Source of the DNA: Streptomyces sp. ISL-43
GTDB lineage: Bacteria > Actinomycetota > Actinomycetes > Streptomycetales > Streptomycetaceae
Length of the DNA stretch: 64,000 nucleotides
NCBI RefSeq assembly: GCF_018614195.1
Contig: NZ_JAGGOT010000055.1
Coordinates: forward strand, 40,784 to 104,783
Direction of reading: 5' to 3'
The translations under genes and the position numbers were made by a program. Positions 1-7,478 of the stretch are shown here, one piece after another. The notes under the pieces are model-generated. The model ran no database searches. It saw only the letters and a list, made by a program, of their open reading frames with translations, and was not told where the DNA came from. Every line of letters begins with the position of its first letter. The first letter of the stretch is position 1.

Positions 1-764
1 TGGGCGAGCGCGTCGTCGTAGAAGTCCTCTGCCTGCATGCCGATGGCGGCGAGGGCGACGCGCTCGTGGTTGAGCTGGTTGGTGATCAGGCCCCAGCCGC
101 CGTGCTCCGGGCCGACGAGATTGCCGGCGGGCACGCGGATGGAGTCGTAGTACGTGGCGGTCGTGGTCAGGCCGCCGACCGTCTCGATCGGGGTCCACGC
201 GAAACCGGGGTCGTCGGTGGGCACCAGGATGATGGAGATGCCCTTGTGCTTGGGGGCGTCCGGGTCGGTGCGGCAGGCGAGCCAGATCCAGTCGGCGTTC
301 TGGGCGTTGGAGGTGAAGATCTTCTGCCCGTCGACCAGCCAGTCCCGGCCGTCCCTCACGGCCTTGGTACGGAGAGAGGCGAGGTCGGTACCGGCTTCCG
401 GTTCCGAGTAGCCGATGGCGAAGACGAGTTCGCCCTTGAGGATCCGGGGCAGGAAGTAGTCCCTCTGCTCCTGCGTCCCGTACTTCATCAGGGTCGGGCC
501 GACGGTGTTCAGCGTGACCATGGAGACGGGGGCGCCGGCCCGGTAGGCCTCGTCGAAGAACACGAACTGCTCGTCGGGGCCGCGGCCCTGGCCTCCGTAC
601 TCGACGGGCCAGCCGAGGCCGAGCAGTCCGTCGGCGCCGATGCGGCGCAGTAGTGCGCGTTGCGCGGCGGGGTCCTCGGGCAACCCGTCCGGCAGCAGAT
701 TTCCGAAGTACTCACGCAGTTCGGCGCGGAGCCGCAACTGGCCTTCGGTCGGGGCGAGGTGCAC
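1..764 (-). CDS. Acyl-CoA dehydrogenase, C-terminus cut by window edge
   Basis: About 254 codons are visible from the N-terminus; the family is usually 380-400 residues, so the C-terminal helical domain lies outside the window. These FAD enzymes make the alpha,beta double bond in acyl-CoA thioesters (fatty or amino acid breakdown). The flavin/substrate signature YSEPEAGTDLASL lies at about residues 119-131, followed by the beta-domain motif GQKIFTSNAQNADWIWL. The GTG start at 764 is chosen because GGGAGG precedes it with 8 nt spacing. The start codon lies about 100 bp downstream (leftward) of a hairpin that ends the preceding same-strand gene, so it probably has its own promoter. The specific acyl substrate cannot be told. 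Confidence 0.93.
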   Translation of the reverse strand, partial: MHLAPTEGQLRLRAELREYFGNLLPDGLPEDPAAQRALLRRIGADGLLGLGWPVEYGGQGRGPDEQFVFFDEAYRAGAPVSMVTLNTVGPTLMKYGTQEQRDYFLPRILKGELVFAIGYSEPEAGTDLASLRTKAVRDGRDWLVDGQKIFTSNAQNADWIWLACRTDPDAPKHKGISIILVPTDDPGFAWTPIETVGGLTTTATYYDSIRVPAGNLVGPEHGGWGLITNQLNHERVALAAIGMQAEDFYDDALA

Positions 765-868
765 GGCGCTGGCCTCCCGGCTTCACATCATCGAGTGGAC
801 CTGACTGTCCGTCAGATTCCAGGTGGATGTCAAGGCCGGGGCGCGGTGACGAGGTGCTGGAAACGCCC

Positions 869-920
869 GAGGGCGCCTGCGCTACCGGACCCCAGCCGGT
901 CCGGTCGCACAGGCGCCCTC
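869..920 (-). terminator. Hairpin terminator of the small secreted protein gene
   Basis: GAGGGCGCCTG (869-879) pairs perfectly with CAGGCGCCCTC (910-920), with a second inner complementarity (ACCGG/CCGGT). It lies 27 bp past the stop codon of the 947-1258 gene and before the acyl-CoA dehydrogenase, so it separates the two transcripts. Confidence 0.75.
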
Positions 921-946
921 AACAGTCGGTGCGGCTCAGGCCGCGG

Positions 947-1258
947 CTACCACCAGGGGTGGAAGTTCACCGCGACATTGGAGTTGTGCTGTTCGATCGC
1001 GGTGAAGGCCGAGCCGTTGACCTGCGCGGTGTTGTTCTGGTTGGACGCGCCGGAACCGGTGGCCACCTGCTGCGAGGTGGAGGAGTTGCCGTGGTTGCTG
1101 CCGCCTACGCCGCTGCCGATGATGCTGGCGACGCTCGCATTCGATCCGTCGTTCGCGAAGGAGCCGTTGTCGGCCGAGGCCACGCCGCCGAAGAGGGCGA
1201 CGGCGAGGGGGAGAGCGGCGACGGCGGCGATGACGCGGGCGGTACGGATGCTTGCCAT
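947..1258 (-). CDS. Small secreted Asn/Ser/Gly-rich protein, unknown function
   Basis: The protein has 103 residues. Residues 1-29 form a Sec signal peptide (basic start, Ala/Val/Leu core, ASA cleavage site), leaving a mature protein of about 74 residues rich in Asn, Ser and Gly, with no cysteine and an unusual aromatic end, FHPWW. The start at 1258 is favoured over the in-frame ATG at 1273 because GGAGG lies 8 nt upstream of it. Small secreted proteins of this kind in Streptomyces can be surface-active, but the GN-rich repeats and paired cysteines typical of chaplins are absent and it does not look like a rodlin. A hairpin at 869-920 ends its transcript. Function unknown; secretion is the only firm inference. 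Confidence 0.8.
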   Translation of the reverse strand: MASIRTARVIAAVAALPLAVALFGGVASADNGSFANDGSNASVASIIGSGVGGSNHGNSSTSQQVATGSGASNQNNTAQVNGSAFTAIEQHNSNVAVNFHPWW

Positions 1259-1910
1259 GTCTTTATCCTCCATAAAACCGAAGTGGGTTTCATTCCAAGG
1301 CAGTTGGCCGACCGCCTCGGTCGTTCCGTGTGGTGACGACGTCGCGAGATCAGAGTTGCCCACCGAATCCCCGGCGAACCACCCCGGAGCCCACGATTCC
1401 CCCGCAAGCATGACCAACATCGGATAAACCTCATTCGCGCCCCAGCCGCCCCAGCCGCCCCAGGTCAGCGCCTCGGCAACCGCCGGAACCACCGCCGCGC
1501 AAGGGGCGAAGCGTTCCGCCAAACCGCCCCGCCACGGCCACACCCCGGACATGCCGAAAAGAGCCGCGCCGTCCGGGAACCCCAAGGTCTCCCGGGCCTG
1601 CGGCCCTGCCCTACCAAGCTTCACGCCCCCTGCACGCCCCCGGCGCCCGCCGGGGCCATCCCACCGTGCCCCGCTCCGGGGCACCAGCGCGGCGCGATCC
1701 GCGGTCGCGGCCTGCCTACACCGACCGACCGGGCTCCAGCGCCTGCTGTCCTACTCGTACGTGCTGTGATGTGTGTGGTGCGCTGCGCTGTGTGCGCTGC
1801 GCTGCGCCTGCGGTGCTGCGTCATGTCACGCGTGCCGCGTCGTGCGTGATGCGGCCGTCCGTACTGCGTCGTAGGTACTGCGTCCTGCGCTCCGCGTTCC
1901 GTACGGCCGG
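1259..1910. other. Intergenic region without a credible gene
   Basis: About 650 bp separate the start of the small secreted protein gene from the stop of the next minus-strand gene. It must hold the promoter of the secreted protein gene (near 1270-1400). No reading frame here shows the expected codon bias plus a ribosome binding site. The right third (about 1760-1895) is a GTG/CTGCG low-complexity run. Confidence 0.6.
1760..1895. repeat. Low-complexity TGCGCTG/GTG-rich tract
   Basis: The tract is dominated by degenerate TGCG, CTGCG and GTG units, for example the 12-mer TGCGCTGCGCTG twice within 30 bp (1779-1790 and 1793-1804), later turning into TACTGCGTC repeats. It lies immediately downstream of the 1911-2333 gene and looks like slippage-derived filler rather than a gene. 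Confidence 0.5.
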
Positions 1911-2333
1911 CTACGCGGCGAGGGCCATCTCCCGGCGGGCGGCTGCGATGCGGCCCGCGGCGGCGAGCACGGCCGTACGGTCACCCTCGGCGGCACCGGA
2001 GGCGAACCCGGACGCGGATCCCGACCCGGTCCCGGCAGTGAGGGCGGCGGCGGTGGTCGAGCGGCGGACGGACGGGGTCTTGCCGTGCGCCTCGGCGCGG
2101 ATGCGCTGCTTGATGGTGGGCGGGAGCGAGCCGCCCCGCACCATCGCCCGCCAGGTCCGCCGGGCCATGAAGGCCGGCCGGGCCGCGGTGGCGGCCGTGG
2201 GGACGGGGGAGGGAGTGGAGGGGGAGGCGGCGGCGGGGGCGGTCTTGCCGGCGAGGCCGAGGGCGGCGAGGAGGGCCACGAGCGCTGCGAGGACGGTGGT
2301 CCAGATCGACGTGATGGTGCTGCGGTGAGCCAT
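1911..2333 (-). CDS. Small membrane-anchored protein, unknown function
   Basis: The protein has 140 residues. Residues 8-29 form one hydrophobic segment that could be an uncleaved signal anchor. A Pro/Ala/Ser/Thr linker follows, then a basic conserved-looking block (SLPPTIKQRIRAEAHGK, about residues 69-85) and an Ala-rich tail. The ATG at 2333 has GAGGGA six nt upstream; an in-frame upstream start at 2381 lacks this. It may belong to a Streptomyces-only DUF family (I recall DUF6344, not verified). Both flanks are long non-coding stretches, so it is probably monocistronic. Confidence 0.7.
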   Translation of the reverse strand: MAHRSTITSIWTTVLAALVALLAALGLAGKTAPAAASPSTPSPVPTAATAARPAFMARRTWRAMVRGGSLPPTIKQRIRAEAHGKTPSVRRSTTAAALTAGTGSGSASGFASGAAEGDRTAVLAAAGRIAAARREMALAA

Positions 2334-2817
2334 GACGGGTCCCTCATTTCGCGATGTTCCGACGGGCGGATCTGAATACATTCGTCATGATGCGAGCGCA
2401 ACCGGAACGACTCCACGCCCCGCGCCGATCTTCCGACAAACACCACCCAAAGGGACCAATCACACGATTTTCCACCCTGAAGATCACCGACTGTGAACCC
2501 ACCTCGCCCGGCCGGATTCATCGCCATCCAGCCATCTCTGACTGGATGTTGACATCAATTCAGCCCTCCCACCATGCTCCACGGGCGGCGCGACGGATCT
2601 TCTTCAGACGGTCGGGGGACCAGGTGTCCATGCGGAACCAGACAGTGGCCGCCCGCGCCGGGATCCCCCTCGAACATCAAGCACATGGCCATGCGGACTG
2701 ACCGGGACCACCGCCCCCTCCGCGAAGGGTGCCCGCTCCCGGGGCACCCTTCGCGGAGCCGGGCAGCAGCCCGAAAACTCCTCGCGCGCCCTACTCCGGC
2801 AGTGAACAATTCCGGAC
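2334..2817. other. Intergenic region with possible short transcript
   Basis: Apart from the promoter of the 1911-2333 gene, this region holds a TTGACA box at 2549-2554, a CATGCT box 18 bp further on, and a strong hairpin at 2718-2758. That arrangement could make a plus-strand transcript of about 170 nt. On the minus strand, 2560-2631 could encode a 23-residue peptide rich in Trp, Arg and Lys, but without a ribosome binding site. No established gene is seen. Confidence 0.4.
2718..2758 (+). terminator. Strong 17-bp hairpin upstream of the 2818 gene
   Basis: CTCCGCGAAGGGTGCCC (2718-2734) is perfectly complementary to 2742-2758 around a 7-nt loop. It lies only 60 bp before the start of the next plus-strand gene, so it either ends an uncharacterised upstream transcript or insulates that gene. 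Confidence 0.6.
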
Positions 2818-3438
2818 ATGGGGACAGACATCTACGGGTTCATCGAGTGTCGCTGGGATCGCTGGCTGGACGAGGACGACCGCAGCTGGAACATGGCCGC
2901 CGACGTCGACCACCTCTACAACGGCCGTTCCTACCTCGCCTTCGGGTCCCTGTTCGGCGTGCGCGACACCGGCTCCTTCCGCCCGCTCGCCGACAACCGC
3001 GGGCTGCCCCCGGACGCTTCGCCGCAGAGCCTCGCCGCCGTCGAGCCGTGGGGCTCGGACGGGCGGGGCGCGTCCTGGATCACCTGGGCGGAGCTGGCGG
3101 CCGCGGACTGGGACGAGCTCGCCGACGAGGTCGACGACTGCGTCCACGAGTACCGCCGCGGCCCTGACGGCACCTGGGAGCTGTGGGGCACGAACACCAG
3201 CCTCACCCGCTTCGCCGAGCTTTCCGGACTCACCGATCCCCGCGTCCTCCACCGCGCGGGCCGCGCCTACCCCGAGGGCACCGAGTGGCCGGACGGCGAC
3301 CGCGTCTTCCGCATCGGGCGCCTCACCCGGAAGCAGGCCGTGCCCGACAGCGACTGGGGCGCCGTCTGGTCGGTCATGCGCACACTGGCGAGCCTGCACG
3401 GCGACGAGGGCGTCCGCCTGGTCGTCTGGTTCGGCTGA
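2818..3438 (+). CDS. Hypothetical protein, MGTDIYGF-type
   Basis: A soluble acidic protein of 206 residues with no signal peptide or membrane segment. It opens with MGTDIYGFIECR, a start shared by a little-studied group of bacterial and phage hypothetical proteins (general recollection). It is Trp-rich and has many Asp/Glu in the middle (ELADEVDDCVHEY). No catalytic motif is recognised. The ATG at 2818 is the first in-frame start close to the upstream hairpin; codon use is typical of the host. It has its own terminator at 3459-3489 and stands alone between that and the hairpin at 2718-2758. Confidence 0.75.
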   Translation: MGTDIYGFIECRWDRWLDEDDRSWNMAADVDHLYNGRSYLAFGSLFGVRDTGSFRPLADNRGLPPDASPQSLAAVEPWGSDGRGASWITWAELAAADWDELADEVDDCVHEYRRGPDGTWELWGTNTSLTRFAELSGLTDPRVLHRAGRAYPEGTEWPDGDRVFRIGRLTRKQAVPDSDWGAVWSVMRTLASLHGDEGVRLVVWFG

Positions 3439-3458
3439 CCCCACGGCCCGCACGCGCA

Positions 3459-3489
3459 AAGGGGTGCCACCGGATCAGTGGCACCCCTT
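3459..3489 (+). terminator. Hairpin terminator after the 2818-3438 gene
   Basis: AAGGGGTGCCAC (3459-3470) pairs with GTGGCACCCCTT (3478-3489) around a 7-nt loop, 20 bp past the stop codon. It also faces the 3' end of the minus-strand tRNA, so it may work in both directions. Confidence 0.8.
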
Positions 3490-3515
3490 CTGAGCTGGGC
3501 CTCGGGCCCGCTTGG

Positions 3516-3600
3516 CGGTGGGTGTGGGATTTGAACCCACGGTGACTCGCGCCACGACGGTTTTCAAGACCGTTCCCTTAGGCCGCTCGGGCAACCCACC
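3516..3600 (-). tRNA. tRNA-Ser (anticodon TGA)
   Basis: On the minus strand, the 5' acceptor GGTGGGT (from 3600) pairs with ACCCACC near 3517-3523, with G as discriminator. The anticodon arm is CGGTC-TTGAAAA-ACCG with anticodon TGA (reads UCA), a long class II variable arm follows, and the T arm carries GTTCAAAT. The length of 85 nt and the long variable arm fit tRNA-Ser. No CCA is encoded. TCA is a rare codon in such GC-rich genomes. Confidence 0.97.
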
Positions 3601-3658
3601 TGGCGGGTACAGAGTACCGGGCGGTGAGGGTGTGCGGCGCTCGGGATTTCGGGGTGGG

Positions 3659-4609
3659 TCAGGCGGTCTGGGCTTTGTCGTACGCGGCCTTCGCCTCATT
3701 GCCGAAGTACGGGCCGTACATGCGGTTGGGCAGGAAGGTGTAGCCGAAGCTGTTCACCGAGGCTTGCGTGCCCAGGCCCGTGGCCTCGTTGAAGTCCTGG
3801 AACCAGGGGCCGCCGCTGGAGCCGCCGGTCATGTTGCAGGACATGCTGTGGTCCTTGGTCAGCAGGAAGTCCTTGCCGGTGTTGCCGCTGCAGTAGACGA
3901 GCTTGGTGCCGTCGTACGGGGCCGCCGCGGGGAAGCCGAAGGAGTACATCTTCTTGTTGTAACCGCCGTTGAAGACGATTCCCTGGGCGCCGACGACCTG
4001 GCTGAGCTTCTGGCCGTTCAGCGGGGCGACGACCGCGAGGCCGACGTCCATGTTCATGTCCTCGCTGGCCGCCCACTGGTCGGTGGCGAAGGTCTTGGTG
4101 GCCGACCACTGGCCGTAGGGCGCGTTGCCGTTGTCGTACGCCGGGACGAAGACCCAGTTGGTGTGCCAGGTGCCCTGGTACTTCACGCAGTGGCCGGCGG
4201 TGATCACCGTGCTGCCGTTGGCGCTGGTGATCGAGTCACCGGAGCAGGAGGCTGTGCGGTCGCCGAAGGTGAAGAAGACCCGGCCCGAGGTTTTGACGAC
4301 CGCACCGCCGCCCGTCCAGGCGCCGCCCGCCTGCGGGAACGCCGTGGGGGAGGCGCTCGCAGCCGTCGGGGCGATCGTCGTGGGGCGGGCCGCGGCGGTG
4401 GGCACCCGGTGGCCGGCGCCCGGGGCCGCCGTGATGTCCAGCGGGGTGGCGGCGCGCATGCGCTCCGCGGTCCAGAACCCCTGGGTCTGCTGCTGCCGGA
4501 ACGAGGACTGGCTCTCCGCGGCGACCGAGGCGGAGGCCGACGTCAGGGCGCCCGCGATCAGGGCGCCCGCCGCGAGTAAGACCGATACGGCTGTGCGATG
4601 ACGATTCAC
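3659..4609 (-). CDS. Secreted trypsin-like serine peptidase
   Basis: The protein has 316 residues. A Sec signal peptide occupies about residues 1-31, then a Pro/Ala/Thr-rich propeptide-like stretch to about 100, then an S1/V8-type chymotrypsin-fold domain. The triad is visible: His140 in TAGHC, Asp188 in MDVGLAVV, and Ser265 in GGSSGGPW. Cysteines at about 122/141 and 240/258 could form disulfides in the extracellular enzyme. The GTG start at 4609 is preceded by GGAG with 7 nt spacing. The Asp/Ser before the nucleophile (SSGGP rather than DSGGP) is seen in other bacterial S1B-like peptidases. Substrate unknown. It is followed 58 bp downstream by the tRNA-Ser gene on the same strand. Confidence 0.93.
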   Translation of the reverse strand: MNRHRTAVSVLLAAGALIAGALTSASASVAAESQSSFRQQQTQGFWTAERMRAATPLDITAAPGAGHRVPTAAARPTTIAPTAASASPTAFPQAGGAWTGGGAVVKTSGRVFFTFGDRTASCSGDSITSANGSTVITAGHCVKYQGTWHTNWVFVPAYDNGNAPYGQWSATKTFATDQWAASEDMNMDVGLAVVAPLNGQKLSQVVGAQGIVFNGGYNKKMYSFGFPAAAPYDGTKLVYCSGNTGKDFLLTKDHSMSCNMTGGSSGGPWFQDFNEATGLGTQASVNSFGYTFLPNRMYGPYFGNEAKAAYDKAQTA

Positions 4610-4756
4610 GCAATGACTCCTTCTGCCGTGCCCGGATGAAGAGTGGTCGGTGCGGATCGGGGGCAGAGTGACACGCCGGAGGCGAGATGTCAGGCACCAG
4701 TCGGAACGTTCGGTCGGTTCCGGCCAGGATTTGGCCAACTCCGTTCCGTCCAGGGG

Positions 4757-5815
4757 TCACGCGGTGAGGAGGACACCCGCGTACGAGACTCCGGCCACCA
4801 TGATCCAGGCCCCCAGGCCCAGCAGGGCGGCCCGGCCGCCGGTACGGGACAGGGTGGGCAGGTGGACCGCGCTGCCCAGGCCGAACAGGGCGGCCGCCAG
4901 CAGCAGCTCCTGTGCGGTGTGCGCCCATTCCAGGGCTGCGCCGGGCAGTACCCCGGTGGCGCGCAGCGCGGCCGCCGCGAGGAAACCGGCCACGAAGAGC
5001 GGCACCGGGGCCGGCCGGCGGCCCGAGGGCGTGCGCACCCCGCGCCTGCGGGCCCGTACCGAGAAGGCCACCGCGGCCACCAGCGGGGCGAGCATGGCCA
5101 CCCGCATCAGCTTGACCAGCACCGCTTCGCCGAGCGCTCCCGGGCCGGCCGTCTGGGCGGTCGCCACCACCTGGCCGACGTCGTGGACGCTGGCTCCCAC
5201 CCAGCGGCCGAACTCCGGGTCGGAGAGGCCCAACGGGGATTGCAGGAGCGGGAGTACGGCGATGGCGAGGGTGCCGCAGAGGGTGACCAGGGCGACCGAG
5301 GAGGCCACGTCCTCCTCGTCGCTGCCGGACACCTCGCTGACCGCGCCGATGGCCGAGGCCCCGCAGATCGAGTAACCGGTGGCGATCAGCAGCGGCTGGT
5401 CGCCGGGGAGTCCGAGCCGGCGGCCGAGCCAGAGCGTGCCGAAGAAGGTGGCCGCCACTACGCCGGCCACCATCGCCACCGTGGCCCAGCCCAGCCGGAG
5501 CACCTGGTCCAGTCCCAGCGCCAGGCCCAGCAGGACGATGCCGATCCGCATCAGCCGCCTCCCGGCCAGGGAGAGGCCCGGGCGCGCGGTTCCCCGTACG
5601 AAGCCCCGTAGCCGGGGGAGGTGCGCCGCGGTGATGCCGAGCACCACGGCGGCCGTCAGCATCGGCACCGCGGGCACCAGCCGGTGCAGGGACCAGGCCA
5701 CCAGCACTCCGGCGGCCGCGAGGCCCAACCCGGGCCAGGGTGACGATGTTTCACGTGAAACATCGCTCGGACCCGGCGATCCCGCCCCCCTCACCGGGCG
5801 GTTCAGCAGGGCCAT
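4757..5815 (-). CDS. YeiH-family putative sulfate exporter
   Basis: An integral membrane protein of 352 residues with about ten hydrophobic segments. YeiH/PSE-family marks are visible: ATGYSICGASAIGAV near the middle and SVHDVGQVVATA later. Family members sit beside LysR regulators and are thought to export sulfur anions; direct biochemical proof is thin. The ATG overlaps the TGA of the upstream dioxygenase-like gene by one base (TGATG), so translation is coupled. With that gene it suggests thiol oxidation to a sulfur oxyanion followed by export (inference). A ParB parS site lies within codons 19-24 and encodes part of DVSRET, in the poorly conserved N-terminal tail before the first membrane segment. 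Confidence 0.9.
   Translation of the reverse strand: MALLNRPVRGAGSPGPSDVSRETSSPWPGLGLAAAGVLVAWSLHRLVPAVPMLTAAVVLGITAAHLPRLRGFVRGTARPGLSLAGRRLMRIGIVLLGLALGLDQVLRLGWATVAMVAGVVAATFFGTLWLGRRLGLPGDQPLLIATGYSICGASAIGAVSEVSGSDEEDVASSVALVTLCGTLAIAVLPLLQSPLGLSDPEFGRWVGASVHDVGQVVATAQTAGPGALGEAVLVKLMRVAMLAPLVAAVAFSVRARRRGVRTPSGRRPAPVPLFVAGFLAAAALRATGVLPGAALEWAHTAQELLLAAALFGLGSAVHLPTLSRTGGRAALLGLGAWIMVAGVSYAGVLLTA
5748..5761. other. parS: parS site 1 (ParB binding), inside the yeiH-like gene
   Basis: Exact GTTTCACGTGAAAC, the 14-bp Streptomyces ParB site, extended by flanking bases to an 18-bp palindrome. Read on the minus strand it encodes VSRE within DVSRETS at the N-terminus of the exporter. Confidence 0.93.
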
Positions 5816-6396
5816 CAGTCGGAGGGGAGCGTGTAGACACGGCGGACGCTGCTGCCCAGGCGGGCGACGTCGGCGCCGTATACGTGGAGGGATATCGCCT
5901 TGGTGGAACAGGAGTTGCGGACCTTGTGGATGTCCCCGGGCGGGGCGAAGCCGCAGACGTCGCCGACGCCGTTGACCACCTGCTCGGTCGCCACCAGCCG
6001 GGCGTCGTCGGTCGCCGTGGCGGGGGCGAGGCGGTAGCGGAGCTCGCTCTCCTCGCCCTCGTGCACCCCGGCCACGCACCACGAGACGTGGTCGTGGATG
6101 GCGGTCTCCTGACCCGGAAGCCACACCAGGGCGACCACCGAGAAGCTGCCGTCCGGCTCCGCGTGCAGGATGTGCTGCCGGTAGCGATCGGAGTGGCCCT
6201 CGCGCTGTCCGGCGGTGAGCAGACCGTGCGTCCCCAGGTGCGGGGCGAGGCGTTCGCCGACCAGGTAGGCGGTGAGGTCCGGGGCGAGCCCCCGGTTCAC
6301 GACCGTGCGGATCTCACTGACGAGGGCGGCCATCCTCGCGGTCGTGCGGGCCGGCGTGGTGGTGGTCATACCCGGAGCGTCGGGGAGCCGATCCAT
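5815..6396 (-). CDS. Cysteine dioxygenase-family cupin protein
   Basis: A cupin of about 193 residues. The iron-ligand pair is in AIHDHVSW (His101, His103 from this start) and the third histidine in PGDIHKVRNS, the pattern of type I cysteine/thiol dioxygenases, which convert cysteine or related thiols to sulfinates. The start is uncertain: in-frame TTG 6405, GTG 6399, ATG 6396 and ATG 6369 are possible and none has a strong ribosome site. It lies 84 bp downstream of the LysR stop and overlaps the exporter start by 1 bp. Together the set suggests regulated oxidation of a thiol and export of the sulfur product; the natural substrate is not shown by the sequence. Confidence 0.85.
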   Translation of the reverse strand: MDRLPDAPGMTTTTPARTTARMAALVSEIRTVVNRGLAPDLTAYLVGERLAPHLGTHGLLTAGQREGHSDRYRQHILHAEPDGSFSVVALVWLPGQETAIHDHVSWCVAGVHEGEESELRYRLAPATATDDARLVATEQVVNGVGDVCGFAPPGDIHKVRNSCSTKAISLHVYGADVARLGSSVRRVYTLPSD

Positions 6397-6432
6397 CACG
6401 TCCAACGACAGTTCCGAGCTGAAAGCCCTAGC

Positions 6433-6442
6433 TCCGCTTATG
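6433..6442 (-). promoter_or_regulatory. Candidate LysR operator copy upstream of the dioxygenase gene
   Basis: Minus-strand CATAAGCGGA, in the gap between the LysR stop and the dioxygenase start. The same 10-mer occurs on the plus strand at 7395-7404, over the LysR promoter. A motif shared only by these two spots is a plausible binding half-site for the LysR regulator. Confidence 0.4.
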
Positions 6443-6480
6443 GGTTGGCGGGGCCGCGAGGCCCGGACCCGGTGGCCCGC

Positions 6481-7386
6481 TCAGCAGCCGACGCGGTTCG
6501 ACGCCGCCCGCTGCAGGGCTTCGAGCACCACCGCGGTCGCCGGGATCCGCGCGTGGTCGCGGTACACGTAGGCGGCGATGTGGCGTCGCGCGGCCGGCTC
6601 CAGGACCCGGCCGCACGCCTTGCTCAGGGAGAGCGAGGGCAGCACGAGGGCGGGCATCATGGCCACGCCCAGGCCCTGCGCGACCAGGCTCTGCACGACC
6701 AGGTTGTCGTCGGTGGCGAACCGGATGTCGGGGACGAAGCCCAGCTCCGCGCATTCGTGCAGCAGGTTCGCCCGGCAGCGCGGGCAGCCCGCGATCCACC
6801 GCTCCTCGGAGAGGTCCGCGAGGTGCACGGCCCGCCGCCGGGCCAGCGGGTGGCCGGTCGGCAGCAGCACGGTCAGCTGGTCCTCCAGCAGCTTGACCTC
6901 GCAGACCTCCTCGGGGACCGCCTCGTGCAGCCCTGGATAGGTGAAGGCCAGGGTGATGTCGCACTCGCCGCGCTCCAGCCTGCGCAGGGAGTCCGGCGGT
7001 TCCTGCTCCAGCAGTTCGACCTGGATGCCCGGGTGGTCCTTGGCGAGACTGCTGAGGGCTTCCGGGACGAGGGTGACATTGGCGCTGGGGAAGCCGCACA
7101 GCCGGACGCGGCCGGTGCGCAGCCGGGCGTACGCCTTGAGCTGGGCCTCGGCGGCGGAGAGGCTGCCGAGGATGGACTCGGCGTGCCGGGCCATGGACTC
7201 CCCGGCCTCGGTGAGCTGCATGCGGCGCCCGACGCGGGTGAACAGCGGGGTGCCGGCGGCGCGTTCGAGCGCCTTCATCTGCTGGGTGACCGCGGGCTGG
7301 GTGTACCCCAGGACCCGGGCGGCGGCCGAGTAGGACCCGGAGGCAACCACCTCGTGGAACGTCCGTATGTGCCGAGTATCGAACAC
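6481..7386 (-). CDS. LysR-family transcriptional regulator
   Basis: The protein has 301 residues. The winged helix-turn-helix lies at residues 3-62 (TFHEVVASGSYSAAARVLGY, then TQPAVTQQMKALERAAG), followed by the two-lobed effector domain. LysR proteins near YeiH and sulfur genes usually sense a sulfur metabolite; here that is inference from the neighbours. The GTG start has no ribosome site but lies 6 nt after a TATGCT -10 box (7393-7398, minus strand), so the mRNA is probably leaderless. The gene runs in the same direction as its presumed targets rather than divergently, which is less common for LysR regulators. Confidence 0.93.
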   Translation of the reverse strand: MFDTRHIRTFHEVVASGSYSAAARVLGYTQPAVTQQMKALERAAGTPLFTRVGRRMQLTEAGESMARHAESILGSLSAAEAQLKAYARLRTGRVRLCGFPSANVTLVPEALSSLAKDHPGIQVELLEQEPPDSLRRLERGECDITLAFTYPGLHEAVPEEVCEVKLLEDQLTVLLPTGHPLARRRAVHLADLSEERWIAGCPRCRANLLHECAELGFVPDIRFATDDNLVVQSLVAQGLGVAMMPALVLPSLSLSKACGRVLEPAARRHIAAYVYRDHARIPATAVVLEALQRAASNRVGC

Positions 7387-7392
7387 GCCCGA

Positions 7393-7404
7393 AGCATAAG
7401 CGGA
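7393..7404 (-). promoter_or_regulatory. LysR -10 box overlapped by CATAAGCGGA motif
   Basis: The minus-strand TATGCT (7398-7393) ends 6 nt before the GTG at 7386. The plus-strand motif CATAAGCGGA (7395-7404) overlaps it, which fits autoregulation. A terminator at 7409-7448 directly abuts, so the promoter is squeezed against the upstream gene's end. Confidence 0.45.
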
Positions 7405-7408
7405 TATT

Positions 7409-7448
7409 GGGAGGGGCCGTAGGCGGAATCCCGCCTACGGCCCCTCCC
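7409..7448 (-). terminator. Perfect 18-bp terminator hairpin after the HtrA gene
   Basis: Positions 7409-7426 pair perfectly with 7431-7448 around a 4-nt loop, 30 bp past the stop of the minus-strand protease gene. It cleanly separates that gene from the LysR gene. Confidence 0.88.
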
Positions 7449-7478
7449 AACAAGCCAGTCGAGCCGGCGGCGTACCGC

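Noticed and set aside
947..1258. Chaplin or rodlin
   Set aside because: No chaplin domain signature or cysteine pair, and no rodlin-like C-terminal region.
2560..2631. 23-codon minus-strand peptide ORF (Trp/Arg/Lys-rich)
   Set aside because: No ribosome binding site or promoter; too short to support from sequence alone.
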